Positions 30,354 through 39,603 of a stretch of DNA of 64,000 nt are shown piece by piece. Position 1 is the stretch's first letter. The number at the start of each line of letters is the position of its first letter. The notes beneath the pieces were generated by a model, which saw only the letters and a list, made by a program, of their open reading frames with translations, made no database searches and was not told the DNA's origin. The stretch spans positions 62,001-126,000 of the forward strand of contig NZ_JASHKN010000002.1 of assembly GCF_030056735.1 (NCBI RefSeq), in the 5' to 3' direction. This stretch comes from Rhodococcus sp. IEGM 1409. Lineage in GTDB: Bacteria; Actinomycetota; Actinomycetes; Mycobacteriales; Mycobacteriaceae. The position numbers were made by a program, and so were the translations under genes.

Positions 30354-31730
30354 GTGCAATATGTGTCAGATCCGCCGTTCGTGAGCGGACCCGCTCCCGG
30401 GTTTCCCGGAGGCCCGCCTGTCAACGGGGTACCGGCGCCCGCCGTACCCATGAAGAAGGGTGTGCCTGTCCCGGGCGGCGTTCCGCTGCGAAAGTTGGAG
30501 CGGCGCTCAGGCGGCCGCATCGTCGCCGGTGTCGCGGGCGGTATCGCCGATCATCTCGGGATCGACGTCCTGAAAGTTCGAGTCGCCTTCGCGATTCTCG
30601 CGGCGATGGCCGGGTCCGGCATCGTGATTTACGGCGCCCTCTGGATCTTCACCTCAGCCGGCACGGACACCCAGAAGCCGTCCGCCGCCGAGCGGCAGCG
30701 GGCGTACGGATTGATCGCACTCGGTTTGGGCGGCGCTGCGGCGTTGTCGTGGTTGTTCAGTGGCACGGCGGGTTCGGTGCTCGCGCCGTTCTTCGTCGTA
30801 GCGATCGGTGCTGCCTTGGTGTGGCGCGAATTCGACTCCGACGGTCCGCGCACCGTCATCGGCTTGCCACAGCGGCCCACCGTCCTCACGTGGGCGCGGG
30901 TGGTCGGGGGAGCCACGCTGATCGTCCTGGGTCTTGGTGTCGTCGTACTGGCGCAGGTCGACCTCGAAGCGTTGCGATCGTCCCTGTTGGCTGTGGTGGT
31001 CACGCTCATCGGCGTCGGATTGTTGACCGTGCCGTTGTGGCTGCGGATGTGGCGTGCTCTCGGCGCCGAGCGTGCAGCCCGAATTCGCAACGACGAGCGT
31101 GAAGAGATTGCGTCGCATCTGCACGACTCCGTGCTTCAGACTTTGGCGCTGATTCAGAAGCTGTCCGACAATCCGCAAGAAGTTGCGCGACTGGCCCGTG
31201 GTCAGGAACGCGAGCTGCGTAAGTGGTTGTTCAGCGGCGGGGACATCGACCACACCAGCCTGACGGAAGGCCTGAAGATCATCGCCGGCGAAGTGGAAGA
31301 CCAACACGGTGTCACGGTCCGCCCCGTCACGGTCGGCGACGTGCAACTCGAAGGGGAGGGCGTCGAGAACGGTCTGCCCAAGGAGGCGTTCACCGCGCTC
31401 CTCGGTGCGACGCGCGAAGCTCTCGTCAACTCCGCAAAGCACTCGGGGGAGAAGGAAATCAATCTGTTTGCCGAGGTCGAGGGCGACCAGGTCAGTGTGT
31501 TCGTGCGTGATCGCGGCGTCGGATTCGACGTCAATGCGGTGCCGGAGGATCGTCAGGGGTTGGCCAAGTCGATTCGTGGTCGCATCGAACGTCGGGGTGG
31601 CCGGGTGGTGGTTCGGTCCGACATCGGAAAAGGCACCGAGATCCGTGTGCACATGCCGCTCCGTGACTCTGCTCTAAAGTGGGACCAGACCGCTGACCGT
31701 GTCGACAACCCCGAGGAACAGCCCCAGTGA
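30354..31730 (+). CDS. PspC-domain sensor histidine kinase
   Basis: The 458-residue product has a Pro-rich N-terminus, a PspC domain (residues ~45-100, GRIVAGVAGGIADHLGIDVLKV), about four further membrane spans to residue ~232, and a cytosolic kinase core. The phospho-acceptor is His257 in SHLHDSVLQTLALIQ (HisKA_3 type), with HATPase motifs SAKHSG, VRDRGVGFD and IGKGTEIRV. The start is GTG 30354 or GTG 30363. A -10-like CAGTAT at 30341 would make a leaderless start at 30354 possible. The end overlaps the regulator gene by GTGA. It probably senses envelope stress. Confidence 0.88.
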   Translation: MQYVSDPPFVSGPAPGFPGGPPVNGVPAPAVPMKKGVPVPGGVPLRKLERRSGGRIVAGVAGGIADHLGIDVLKVRVAFAILAAMAGSGIVIYGALWIFTSAGTDTQKPSAAERQRAYGLIALGLGGAAALSWLFSGTAGSVLAPFFVVAIGAALVWREFDSDGPRTVIGLPQRPTVLTWARVVGGATLIVLGLGVVVLAQVDLEALRSSLLAVVVTLIGVGLLTVPLWLRMWRALGAERAARIRNDEREEIASHLHDSVLQTLALIQKLSDNPQEVARLARGQERELRKWLFSGGDIDHTSLTEGLKIIAGEVEDQHGVTVRPVTVGDVQLEGEGVENGLPKEAFTALLGATREALVNSAKHSGEKEINLFAEVEGDQVSVFVRDRGVGFDVNAVPEDRQGLAKSIRGRIERRGGRVVVRSDIGKGTEIRVHMPLRDSALKWDQTADRVDNPEEQPQ

Positions 31731-32386
31731 CTTCGCTTGCGCCGCCCCCGTACCGCGTATTCCTTGTCGACGATCATGCAGTGTTCCGCTCCGGGGTGAG
31801 GGCGGAACTCTCGCGCGAAGCAGACATGGACGTCGTCGGTGAGGCCGGCGGCGTCGCAGAGGCAATCGCGGGTATCAACTCGACGAAGCCGCACGTCGTT
31901 CTGCTCGATGTCCACATGCCCGACGGTGGTGGAGTGGCGGTTCTGCGGGGAATCGATTCCGGTCCGGTGTGCTTGGCGCTCAGCGTTTCCGACGCGGCCG
32001 AAGACGTGATCGCGGTGATCCGCGGCGGTGCGCGCGGGTACGTGACCAAGACGATCTCGGGATCCGAACTTGCCGAAGGCGTACGACGCGTTGCCGGTGG
32101 TGACGCAGTGTTCGGTCCGCGCCTGGCAGGCTTCGTACTGGACTCCTTCACCGGACGGTCCAATGCGCCGGAGCCGCAACTCGATCCGGAACTCGACTCG
32201 CTGACTCCGCGCGAACTCGAGGTACTGCGCTTGCTGGCACGTGGGTACACCTATCGTGAAATCGCCGAGGACTTGGTGATTTCTGTGAAGACCGTCGAGA
32301 CTCACGCATCGAATGTCCTGCGAAAGACTCAGCAGTCCAATCGCAATGCGCTGACGCGTTGGGCACATCGCCGCCAGATCGACTGA
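31727..32386 (+). CDS. NarL/LuxR-family response regulator
   Basis: The 219-residue regulator has a receiver domain with phospho-acceptor Asp61 (VVLLDVHMPDGG) and a C-terminal LuxR-type helix-turn-helix (LTPRELEVLRLLARGYTYREIAEDLVISVKTVETHASNVL, split across residues ~158-200). The GTG start lies in the kinase stop, so the pair is coupled. It is expected to bind the palindromes in the 30248-30318 region. An MFS pump gene follows after 49 bp and may belong to the same regulon. Confidence 0.92.
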   Translation: MTSLAPPPYRVFLVDDHAVFRSGVRAELSREADMDVVGEAGGVAEAIAGINSTKPHVVLLDVHMPDGGGVAVLRGIDSGPVCLALSVSDAAEDVIAVIRGGARGYVTKTISGSELAEGVRRVAGGDAVFGPRLAGFVLDSFTGRSNAPEPQLDPELDSLTPRELEVLRLLARGYTYREIAEDLVISVKTVETHASNVLRKTQQSNRNALTRWAHRRQID

Positions 32387-32435
32387 ATTTCCGCGCGCTC
32401 TTTCGCGATTGCGTGTGAAGGCGCACCATTGACCG

Positions 32436-33890
32436 ATGACGGAACCACTGGCGCTCGCGTCGAGGCGTGGGCGTTGGGTTGTCGCCGCTACCGTTCTCGG
32501 CTCCAGCATGGCTCTCCTCGACGGCACCGTCGTCAACATTGCTCTGCCGCATATCGGTGAAGAATTAGGTTCCGGTGTCGCCGGACTGCAGTGGACGCTC
32601 AGCGGATACACCTTGGCATTGGCGTCGCTGATACTGCTCGGGGGAGCCCTCGGAGATCGTTGGGGTCGGCGACGGGTATTCGTGTGGGGGACGGTCTGGT
32701 TCGCGGTCGCGTCGTTGCTCTGCGGAATTGCACCTGACATCACGTTTCTGGTGATTGCACGGATCCTGCAGGGCGTGGGCGCGGCGCTGTTGACGCCTGG
32801 CAGCCTTGCCATCATCTCCGCGTCACTTCGTGAAGAGGACCGCGGCGCAGCTATCGGATTGTGGTCGGGTTTAGGTGGTGTTGCCGGCGCCATCGGACCG
32901 CTTTTCGGTGGTTGGCTGGTGGAAGTGGCGGGATGGCGGTCGGTGTTCCTCCTCAACATTCCGCTGGCGATCGTCGTGGTGTGGGCAGCGGTGCGCCACG
33001 TGCCGGAGAGCTGGGATCCGAATCCACCCGAGCATCTGGATGTGGTCGGATCCGTCTGCGCAGTAGTCGGTCTCGGCGCCCTGACGTACGGGCTGATCGA
33101 GGTCAACCCGATAGTCGGGCTGATCGGAGTGATCGCTCTGTGCCTGTTCGTCGTGGTGGAACGACGCTCACCAAGCGCCCTGGTGCCGCCGTCGCTGTTC
33201 CGCTCGAGGATGTTCGTCGCAGCCAATCTGGTGACACTTGCGGTCTATGCGGCGCTGGGCGGTGTGTTCTTCCTGCTCGTGCTGCAACTGCAATTGGTTG
33301 CCGGGTACTCGCCGGTGGCAGCCGGTGTCGCAACCGTGCCGATCACCTTGGCGCTCTTGCTGTTGTCGTCGAGGGCGGGAAGTTACGCCCAGACCCACGG
33401 ACCGCGATTGCCGATGACGGTCGGCCCGGCCGTTGCCGCGGTGGGGTTGGTGCTGATGACACGTATCGGCCCGGAAGCGTCGTACCTGACCGTCGTGTTG
33501 CCGGGAGTTCTGGTGTTCGGGCTCGGCCTGGCGGTGATGGTGGCGCCGTTGACCGCCGCGGTGCTCGGCTCGGTGCCGGTGGAGCAGTCGGGAATCGCGT
33601 CCGGTGTGAACAATGCCGTTGCCCGCACGAGCCAACTTCTTGCCGTTGCGGCCTTGCCTGCGCTCGTGGGTATCGACGCCGAGAGCCTGGTCGATCCGAC
33701 GAGTTTCTCCGACGGTTTCCGGTACGCGATGTACATCTGTGTGGCGCTGCTGTTGGTCGGTGCGGTGATCGCCGCAACGCTGATCCGTACTCCGACAGTA
33801 GAGCCAGTTCAGGAAGCAGATTCGGTTGCCTGCAAGCCGCATTGCGATCTGACGGGACCTGCAGTGCAACCGAATCCGATGAGGGACTAG
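32436..33890 (+). CDS. DHA2-family MFS drug/proton antiporter
   Basis: The 484-residue membrane protein has about 14 hydrophobic spans. It carries the DHA2 signatures SMALLDGTVVNIALPHIGEE (span 1) and GDRWGRRRVFVWG (loop 2-3 motif A). Members export drugs, dyes or lipids using the proton gradient; the substrate here is unknown. It lies 49 bp after the LuxR-type regulator in the same direction and may be co-expressed with the envelope-stress genes. The stop overlaps by 4 bp the stop of the convergent MFS gene. Confidence 0.88.
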   Translation: MTEPLALASRRGRWVVAATVLGSSMALLDGTVVNIALPHIGEELGSGVAGLQWTLSGYTLALASLILLGGALGDRWGRRRVFVWGTVWFAVASLLCGIAPDITFLVIARILQGVGAALLTPGSLAIISASLREEDRGAAIGLWSGLGGVAGAIGPLFGGWLVEVAGWRSVFLLNIPLAIVVVWAAVRHVPESWDPNPPEHLDVVGSVCAVVGLGALTYGLIEVNPIVGLIGVIALCLFVVVERRSPSALVPPSLFRSRMFVAANLVTLAVYAALGGVFFLLVLQLQLVAGYSPVAAGVATVPITLALLLLSSRAGSYAQTHGPRLPMTVGPAVAAVGLVLMTRIGPEASYLTVVLPGVLVFGLGLAVMVAPLTAAVLGSVPVEQSGIASGVNNAVARTSQLLAVAALPALVGIDAESLVDPTSFSDGFRYAMYICVALLLVGAVIAATLIRTPTVEPVQEADSVACKPHCDLTGPAVQPNPMRD

Positions 33891-35095
33891 ACGCTGATGT
33901 CGCGATCTCGGCTGGGCACCAAGGGGATTGCCGCGGCTGGAAACGTTGCGACTATCGCGAAGGCGAGCGGGTAGCCGACCGCGCCGATCAGCGCACCCAC
34001 CACCGGGCCCACTGCTGACGCAGCGATGAACTGCCCGGTGTTCTGTGCGCCCAACGCTTTTCCTTGCCATTTCGGCCCGGCAGCCTCGGCGACGGATGTG
34101 AACGCCAACCCGTTGTCGGCGACGCTGACGGTGGTTGCCAACAGCAGGATCAATGCCGGAACACCCCACGGCGCTGCGTCGGCTGCTGCCATTGCCAACA
34201 TGACCGCAGATGCAGAAACCGCTACCAACCGCAGCGGGCCCACTCTGCTTCCGGCGTGATCACTCCAGATGCCGACAACGATGCGTCCGAGCGCGCCCAC
34301 GAACTGAGAGATGCCGATCAGGAGACCCGCGGGCGCAGCGTCCCATCCTTGCTCGCTGATCAGCCAGACCAGACCGAACGTCGAGAGGGTGAACTGCGGA
34401 AACACCAGCAGTGCCGAGACGACGTGGATGCGCCAGAGGAACCAGTTCGAGCGATAGGGATTTACCGTTTCGGCCGGGATATCTGTGGGCCGCGCCGCCG
34501 GTCGCGGGGGATTGATCAATGCGACGGCGCAGATCAGGGCGAGAACGCCGTTGAGAGCTACCGACAGCCCGACGGCCGAACCGATTCCGACGTTCGCCGC
34601 GAGAGTCGGGATGGTCAGCGACGCAATGGTCACGCCCAGGGGCTGTGACATCTGCCGGATTCCCATGGCGAGGCCGCGCCGATCCTTGGGAAACCAGCCG
34701 ACCACAACACGTCCGCTGGCAGCGTTGGTGCTCGCCGCAGCCATTCCGCCCAGCAGAAATGCGATCCCGAGGAGGGTGTAGTTGTCGGTGGTGGTCGCGG
34801 CCAGCGCGGCGATCGCCGTCAGGCCGAGCCCGATGGAGATGACCCATTTCTCGCCGAATCTGTCAGCCATCGCTCCCCACGCCACCAGCGTGAGAACCAT
34901 GCCGAAAGTGGGTGCAGCGGCCAGGGTTCCGGCCTGCGTCAACGAGAGGCCGTGCTCGGAATGCAGCAGTGGGATCAGGAAGGCTGGGGTGCTGACGAAG
35001 ACGGTGCCTGCTGCCTGGGCTGCGACGCCGATTCCGAGCATCGTCCATGCCTTCGGGGAGACTGCCGTCTTGTCCAACCGCGACGCCTGCGTCAT
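33887..35095 (-). CDS. MFS transporter, 12 spans
   Basis: The 402-residue protein has about 12 membrane spans and MFS motif A-like GAMADRFGEKWVISIG between spans 2 and 3. Span 1 begins AWTMLGIGVAAQAAGTVFVSTPAFLIP. It resembles general anion/metabolite MFS carriers (CynX/NarK-like), but the substrate cannot be assigned. It is a single gene converging on the DHA2 pump with 4 bp of overlap at the stops. Confidence 0.82.
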   Translation of the reverse strand: MTQASRLDKTAVSPKAWTMLGIGVAAQAAGTVFVSTPAFLIPLLHSEHGLSLTQAGTLAAAPTFGMVLTLVAWGAMADRFGEKWVISIGLGLTAIAALAATTTDNYTLLGIAFLLGGMAAASTNAASGRVVVGWFPKDRRGLAMGIRQMSQPLGVTIASLTIPTLAANVGIGSAVGLSVALNGVLALICAVALINPPRPAARPTDIPAETVNPYRSNWFLWRIHVVSALLVFPQFTLSTFGLVWLISEQGWDAAPAGLLIGISQFVGALGRIVVGIWSDHAGSRVGPLRLVAVSASAVMLAMAAADAAPWGVPALILLLATTVSVADNGLAFTSVAEAAGPKWQGKALGAQNTGQFIAASAVGPVVGALIGAVGYPLAFAIVATFPAAAIPLVPSRDRDISV

Positions 35096-35224
35096 GGTGC
35101 CCTCCGATTTCTGCGCTGTTCGACGATGCCCAGGCTACGCGCGCAGTTTCACATGTTGAAACCACAATCCCACTATTTGGTCGGATGCGGACGATGTTGG
35201 GTTGCGACGTGCCCACCCCTTTTC

Positions 35225-35275
35225 GAGCGAACGGTACGACGATCGCCTTGGGTGCGCTGAAAGGTACGTTCGCTC
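35225..35275. terminator. Inverted repeat after the sensor kinase gene
   Basis: GAGCGAAC-G-GTAC and GTAC-GTTCGCTC form imperfect 12-bp arms 26 bases apart, 10 bp beyond the sensor-kinase stop. It may be a terminator of the vanY-kinase operon or an operator of the downstream MFS gene. There is no T-run. Confidence 0.4.
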
Positions 35276-35285
35276 GGGAAGGGGG

Positions 35286-36680
35286 TCAGCGACGGGGCAG
35301 GCGAACCGTGAAGACCGTGCGGCCATCCACCTGGTCGACGCCGATGGTGCCGCCGTGCAAGTGCACGTTCTCGACGGCGAGGGAGAGTCCGAGTCCGCTG
35401 CCCTCGCTGCGTCCGCGAGCGGTGTCGACCTTGTAGAACCGCCGAAAGATCGCCTGCCGATCTTCCGGTGAGATGCCGGGGCCGTGGTCGACGACGGTGA
35501 TGACGGAGAAACCGGGTTCGACGCTCAACTCGACGCGAACCGGGGGCGCTCCGTGGCGCAGTGCATTACCGACGAGGTTGGCGACGACTATGTCGATTCG
35601 ACGCGAATCGACTCTGGCACTGACATTTTCAAGTGCGCGGAGTTCGACGGTTTCGATCCAACCGCGGCTCTCGAGTGTGCGCTCGGTCAATTCGACGAGG
35701 TCGACGTCGTCGAGGACGAGGTGCGCTTGCTGAGAGTCGTGGCGAGACATTTCGATGAGGTCTTCGACCAGTCGAGTGAGCTTGCCGATCTCACTGCTCA
35801 CGATGCGAGCGGCAGCAGCGGTGTCGGGCGGAAGATTGGGGATCTCTTCACGGAGAATTTCGCTGACCGGAACCAATGCGGCCAGCGGCGTTCGAAGCTC
35901 GTGGGAGACGTCGGCGACAAACCTTCTCGACTGCTCTTCCGATTCTTCCAGACCTCGGATGACCGCTTCGTTGCGAGCGACCATGTTGTTGAACGTTGTT
36001 GTGACCTGGGCGAGTTCGGCTACTCCGTCTTCGGGGAGCCGGACGCTCAGGTCACCGTCGGCGGCACGTGCGGCGGCTTCGTCCAGGCGTTTGAGCGGAC
36101 GGACAAGCGTCGACGCGATCCATAGCCCGAGCAGACCGCTCACCAACACGCCCGCGGCGAGGGTGAGGCCGACAGCACGAAGTAGATCGTCGAACTTGTC
36201 CTGTACTCCTACCAGCGGCCGGATGGTGACGGCTTTGACCAGTGTCTCGTTGTCGTAGCTGTCGTCTGCGCTCATGTCCACGACATTGACGGACATTCCC
36301 AACATGATGCGCTGGGAGTCGAGTCTCTCGAAGCGGATCAGTTTGGGACTGTCCAAACCGTCGTCGAAGCTGGGTGGGATCGTTGCCGCATCTACTGATC
36401 CTTGACGGATGACTTCGCCGTCGACGATCAGCGTCATGTCGGACTGGAAGATCTGTTGGAGGTTGTCAGGTGTCAACCCGTCTACCGGCGTTCCGTTGCT
36501 GTACTGCAGTTCGTCGCGAAATTGTGCCGTTGCCACGTCCTGAGCGTTGGAATAGATCCACGACCGCGCCATGAACGAGACGACGCCTGCGGTTGCCCCG
36601 GCGATGATCACGACGATTGCGATGAACACGAGCACGAGCCTGGTCCGCAGACCGTCGACCTGAAGCCAGGTCGGTCTCAT
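35286..36680 (-). CDS. HAMP sensor histidine kinase of the vanY-PAP2 operon
   Basis: The 464-residue kinase has TM1 at ~13-38, an extracytoplasmic sensor region (~40-168), TM2 at ~170-192, a HAMP domain (~192-243), HisKA with His260 (DVSHELRTPLAAL) and HATPase_c (NALRHGA, VDHGPGI, SEGSGLGLSLA). It starts in the stop of the response regulator gene (ATGA). The position after vanY and a PAP2 phosphatase suggests sensing of peptidoglycan or lipid-carrier state; this is inference. Confidence 0.92.
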   Translation of the reverse strand: MRPTWLQVDGLRTRLVLVFIAIVVIIAGATAGVVSFMARSWIYSNAQDVATAQFRDELQYSNGTPVDGLTPDNLQQIFQSDMTLIVDGEVIRQGSVDAATIPPSFDDGLDSPKLIRFERLDSQRIMLGMSVNVVDMSADDSYDNETLVKAVTIRPLVGVQDKFDDLLRAVGLTLAAGVLVSGLLGLWIASTLVRPLKRLDEAAARAADGDLSVRLPEDGVAELAQVTTTFNNMVARNEAVIRGLEESEEQSRRFVADVSHELRTPLAALVPVSEILREEIPNLPPDTAAAARIVSSEIGKLTRLVEDLIEMSRHDSQQAHLVLDDVDLVELTERTLESRGWIETVELRALENVSARVDSRRIDIVVANLVGNALRHGAPPVRVELSVEPGFSVITVVDHGPGISPEDRQAIFRRFYKVDTARGRSEGSGLGLSLAVENVHLHGGTIGVDQVDGRTVFTVRLPRR

Positions 36681-37375
36681 CGGGCTGGGCTGGTGTTGAA
36701 GCGATACCCGAACCCGCGCACCGTTTCGATGACGGTCGGTGCGGCTGGGTCGTCCTCGATCTTTCCGCGCAGTCGCTGCACTGCTGCATCGACGATTCGT
36801 GAGTCGCCCAGGTATTCCTGGTCCCAGGCGGCGGACAACAACTGCCTGCGGCTGAGAACCTGTCCGGGGTTCTCGGTCAGCGCCAGTATCAGTCGGAGTT
36901 CGGTCGGAGTCAGGGTCAGCAGCGTCCCGGCCTTGCGGACCTGCAATGACGACCGATCCAATTCCAGGTCGCCGAACGTCTCTGCGCCCGGCGCCACATC
37001 TGGACGCGTAGTTGCGGGTACCGAGCGCCGTACGACGGCTTTGATCCGAGCGTCGAGGACGCGCGGACTGGCAGGTTTGACGACGTAGTCGTCGGCGCCG
37101 GCTTCCAGACCGGCAACGGTGTCGATGTCGTCGGATCGAGCGGTCAGAATGATGATCGGGATCGAACTGCGGGTGCGGATACGTCGACAGATCTCGTAAC
37201 CGTCGGCTCCCGGCAGCCCGAGGTCGAGTAGGACGAGGTCCGTGGCGCCCAGGGCGTCGTCGAAATCACCGTTACCGTCGGGGCGATGGCAGACGTTGTG
37301 CCCGAGTCGGTTCAGTCCCAACGTGATTGCCTCGGCCACGGCCGGATCGTCTTCTATGAAAAGAATGCTCACCAT
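36677..37375 (-). CDS. OmpR/PhoB-family response regulator
   Basis: The 232-residue regulator has a receiver domain with Asp51 (LVLLDLGLPGADGY) and Lys100 in YVVKPAS. A winged-helix DNA-binding domain spans ~135-228 (TLTPTELRLILALTENPGQVLSRRQLL, RGFGYRFNT). It lies 76 bp downstream of the PAP2 gene and overlaps its kinase partner by 4 bp. It probably regulates the vanY-PAP2 genes in whose operon it sits. Confidence 0.92.
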   Translation of the reverse strand: MVSILFIEDDPAVAEAITLGLNRLGHNVCHRPDGNGDFDDALGATDLVLLDLGLPGADGYEICRRIRTRSSIPIIILTARSDDIDTVAGLEAGADDYVVKPASPRVLDARIKAVVRRSVPATTRPDVAPGAETFGDLELDRSSLQVRKAGTLLTLTPTELRLILALTENPGQVLSRRQLLSAAWDQEYLGDSRIVDAAVQRLRGKIEDDPAAPTVIETVRGFGYRFNTSPAR

Positions 37376-37451
37376 GAGCTCACCTTGGACTCGCCATGAT
37401 CAGGGGCCTTCTGCGGTCGGAGGAATCTCGGTCAGCCAAGGGTACAGGGGG

Positions 37452-38093
37452 TCACACTCGCGAGAGTCGCTCGTTGCCTGAGTCTGCCAGCACCGCATAC
37501 CGTGCGACGCTGGTGTTCAACGGAAATGCCGACACAGCGAGGGTGTAGCAGCCGACGAGCAGTAGCGCACCGATCACGTCACTCGGCCGGTGCCATTGCA
37601 GCACGACGACAGAGATAGCGGTTCCGATGGTGATCAGCGCGCCGTTGACCGCAACGACTGCCCGCCACCTCGAGGGCATGACGATCACGATCGCGCAGAC
37701 CAGAGCAGCGATGGCCGTCAAAGTGCCGCTGGGGAAGGAATTGTGCATCACCAGACCGTTCAGGTCCGGTCGATCCAACGATTGTTTGAGAACCCAGGCC
37801 GTCGTGATGGGACCGAGGGTCACGACGAAGACGCGTAAAGCTAGCGCAATCGGGTTGTTGCGCAATGTGATCATGAGCGCCACGAGCACTCCTCCCACTA
37901 TCAGTATCGGGGTGACGAGGCCGATGAACTCGGCGGAGAACACGCTGAGGCGTTCGGAGGTGGCCGCAACCACCATGAGTTGTTGGTCGACGATCTGACC
38001 ACCGGTAGTGTTGACCGCCAATTCGAATTCGATGACTCCGAGAATCAAGAGTGCCAGTGCGGCAACCAATCTCGCTGGTTTGACTCGTGTCAT
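37452..38093 (-). CDS. PAP2-family membrane phosphatase
   Basis: The 213-residue product from ATG 38093 has about six membrane spans and the three phosphatase motifs: KQSLDRP (103-109), PSGT (121-124) and HRPSDVIG with H168. Such enzymes dephosphorylate undecaprenyl pyrophosphate or phosphatidic-acid-type lipids on the outer face of the membrane. It starts 2 bp after the vanY stop. An upstream-extended frame is only a shadow of vanY. A role in recycling the cell-wall lipid carrier fits the neighbours. Confidence 0.87.
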   Translation of the reverse strand: MTRVKPARLVAALALLILGVIEFELAVNTTGGQIVDQQLMVVAATSERLSVFSAEFIGLVTPILIVGGVLVALMITLRNNPIALALRVFVVTLGPITTAWVLKQSLDRPDLNGLVMHNSFPSGTLTAIAALVCAIVIVMPSRWRAVVAVNGALITIGTAISVVVLQWHRPSDVIGALLLVGCYTLAVSAFPLNTSVARYAVLADSGNERLSRV

Positions 38094-38095
38094 GA

Positions 38096-38680
38096 TCAGC
38101 CTTCTGCTCTCTCGTCCGAAGGGGTACTCAGTTGTGGCGGGCATTCCCCACCGGGAGTGGTTGCCAATTCGAAATGCCACATCTCGTTGGCGTAGGTCTG
38201 GCAGAGGCCGTAATCGCTGCCGTGCTGTATGAGCCAGTCGTCGGCGTCTGTGGGTCCGACGTCGACGGCCTGTCCGCTGACATGCTTCGACAGGCTCGGG
38301 GAGTGCACCCACTTGGACGCTTCGTCCACGCTGCCGTACTTGACGACGGCTTCGTCGAACAGTCGCTGTTGGTATGCCGCGGACCGCCAACCCGACGTGA
38401 CGTGCATGTCCACCCCGGATGTCTGTGCGTCGGCGGCTGCCGACTGCAGCGCCGCGAGCAGTGCGGAATCGAGCCGGGCCAGCGCGGGCTCGTGAGTGTC
38501 CTGCAAGCTGATGCCGTCCTCGATCTCGCCGCCTGAAGGTCCTGAATCAGGCTGAGTGGCAAGGTAGTTACCGCTCTTGGGCTGTGCTTCTTGTGTGTAC
38601 GAGCACGCGCTGAGCGTGACCGCAGCGAGCACGACTGCACCGAGTGCGACGAAGCGGATGATTCCGCGGTGGCTGGGCAT
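38096..38680 (-). CDS. VanY-type D-alanyl-D-alanine carboxypeptidase lipoprotein
   Basis: The 194-residue protein has a lipoprotein signal with lipobox LSAC (Cys26). A VanY/LAS-type Zn peptidase domain carries SKHVSGQAVDVG (SxHxxGxAxD metal site) and MWHFE (second His). It trims the terminal D-Ala from peptidoglycan stem peptides outside the membrane. It heads a vanY-PAP2-regulator-kinase unit. VanX/VanA/VanH are absent, so this is not a complete glycopeptide-resistance cluster. Confidence 0.9.
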   Translation of the reverse strand: MPSHRGIIRFVALGAVVLAAVTLSACSYTQEAQPKSGNYLATQPDSGPSGGEIEDGISLQDTHEPALARLDSALLAALQSAAADAQTSGVDMHVTSGWRSAAYQQRLFDEAVVKYGSVDEASKWVHSPSLSKHVSGQAVDVGPTDADDWLIQHGSDYGLCQTYANEMWHFELATTPGGECPPQLSTPSDERAEG

Positions 38681-38790
38681 ACAACGGAGACTGCTCGGTC
38701 AGTGTCACCGACAGATGGTCACCGTTCGTCGACGGTGTCACGGTCTGCAACAGCTCTGTAACAGGACGGAACGGGGCTGGTGAGCGTGCG

Positions 38791-39468
38791 CTATGCGGGG
38801 CGCGGGATCGATGCGAAAGTCGAGAGTTCGAACCACGAAGGCAAGCTACGACGCAACGCTGTCGGCCCCGAAATGGTGACGTCACCAGACCGTATGGCGT
38901 CCGACCAGGTCAGGTTACCGCGCCAGATCTCGGTCATCGGTCGCAAGCCCGCAGAGACCGACACTGCAACGTCGAAACCTGGATCGATATCGCACATGTC
39001 CACCTCGCCGGAATTGATGACGAGCCACCAGTTTCGCGAATGTCCACGCACTCCGGAGAACGCGAAGTGCACGACGGTCTTGCCGTCGGGCACCACGGAA
39101 TGATCCACGCGGCGATGCATGTCCCACAGCAGCAGTTTCGGATCCAGATCCTCGTCGCCCAGTTCACCGATCCACCGGGTGCCCCAGATGCCGAGAGCTT
39201 CGACCACAGGACGCAGTTCGCGGCCGGCGTCGGTCAGACGATAGCTGACGACGCAGTCGGTTTCTTCTCGCTCCACGATTCCGGCGACCGCGAGCTGGTG
39301 AAGCCGGGTGGAGAGCAGAGTCGGTGACATTCGCGGAAGCCCGCGGCGGAGATCGTTGAAATGCTCGCTTCCCATGATCAGTTCGCGGAGGAGAAGCAGT
39401 GTCCACCGCTCGTCGAGCAGCTCCATCGCCTTGGCGACGGGGCAGAACTGGTGGTACGAGGACCCCAT
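38791..39468 (-). CDS. HxlR-family regulator with C-terminal SCP2-like domain
   Basis: The 225-residue protein has an HxlR winged helix (residues ~8-100: CPVAKAMELLDERWTLLLLREL...LPRMSPTLLSTRLHQL) with a Cys at 9 typical of redox-sensing HxlR proteins. A C-terminal sterol-carrier/SCP2-like domain (~125-220) probably binds a hydrophobic ligand. It is divergent from a methyltransferase-oxidase pair, and a GTAC-centred inverted repeat lies between them. It probably represses that pair and responds to its substrate or product. Confidence 0.85.
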   Translation of the reverse strand: MGSSYHQFCPVAKAMELLDERWTLLLLRELIMGSEHFNDLRRGLPRMSPTLLSTRLHQLAVAGIVEREETDCVVSYRLTDAGRELRPVVEALGIWGTRWIGELGDEDLDPKLLLWDMHRRVDHSVVPDGKTVVHFAFSGVRGHSRNWWLVINSGEVDMCDIDPGFDVAVSVSAGLRPMTEIWRGNLTWSDAIRSGDVTISGPTALRRSLPSWFELSTFASIPRPA

Positions 39469-39493
39469 CTCTCGATCGTAGGCCTCCGGGGTG

Positions 39494-39518
39494 CTCCGGT
39501 ACAGATTTCGTACTGGAG
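39494..39518. promoter_or_regulatory. Candidate HxlR operator
   Basis: CTCCGGTAC and GTACTGGAG, 7 bases apart with one mismatch, lie 26 bp from the HxlR start and 86 bp before the methyltransferase. GTAC-N7-GTAC half-sites are typical of the HxlR/YodB group. Confidence 0.55.
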
Positions 39519-39603
39519 AGGAGCGAACCGTCGTCGTAGCGTCGAAGTAACGGCATCAAGGTTGTTGGGCTCCGAGTACGAAAAATATTGAAGGAGAACG
39601 GTA

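Noticed and set aside
31553-33226. A 557-codon minus-strand frame across the kinase, regulator and MFS genes
   Set aside because: It runs antisense to three genes with firm family assignments.
35286-38680. Complete vancomycin-resistance cluster
   Set aside because: Only a VanY-type enzyme and a generic two-component pair are present; VanH, VanA/B and VanX are absent.
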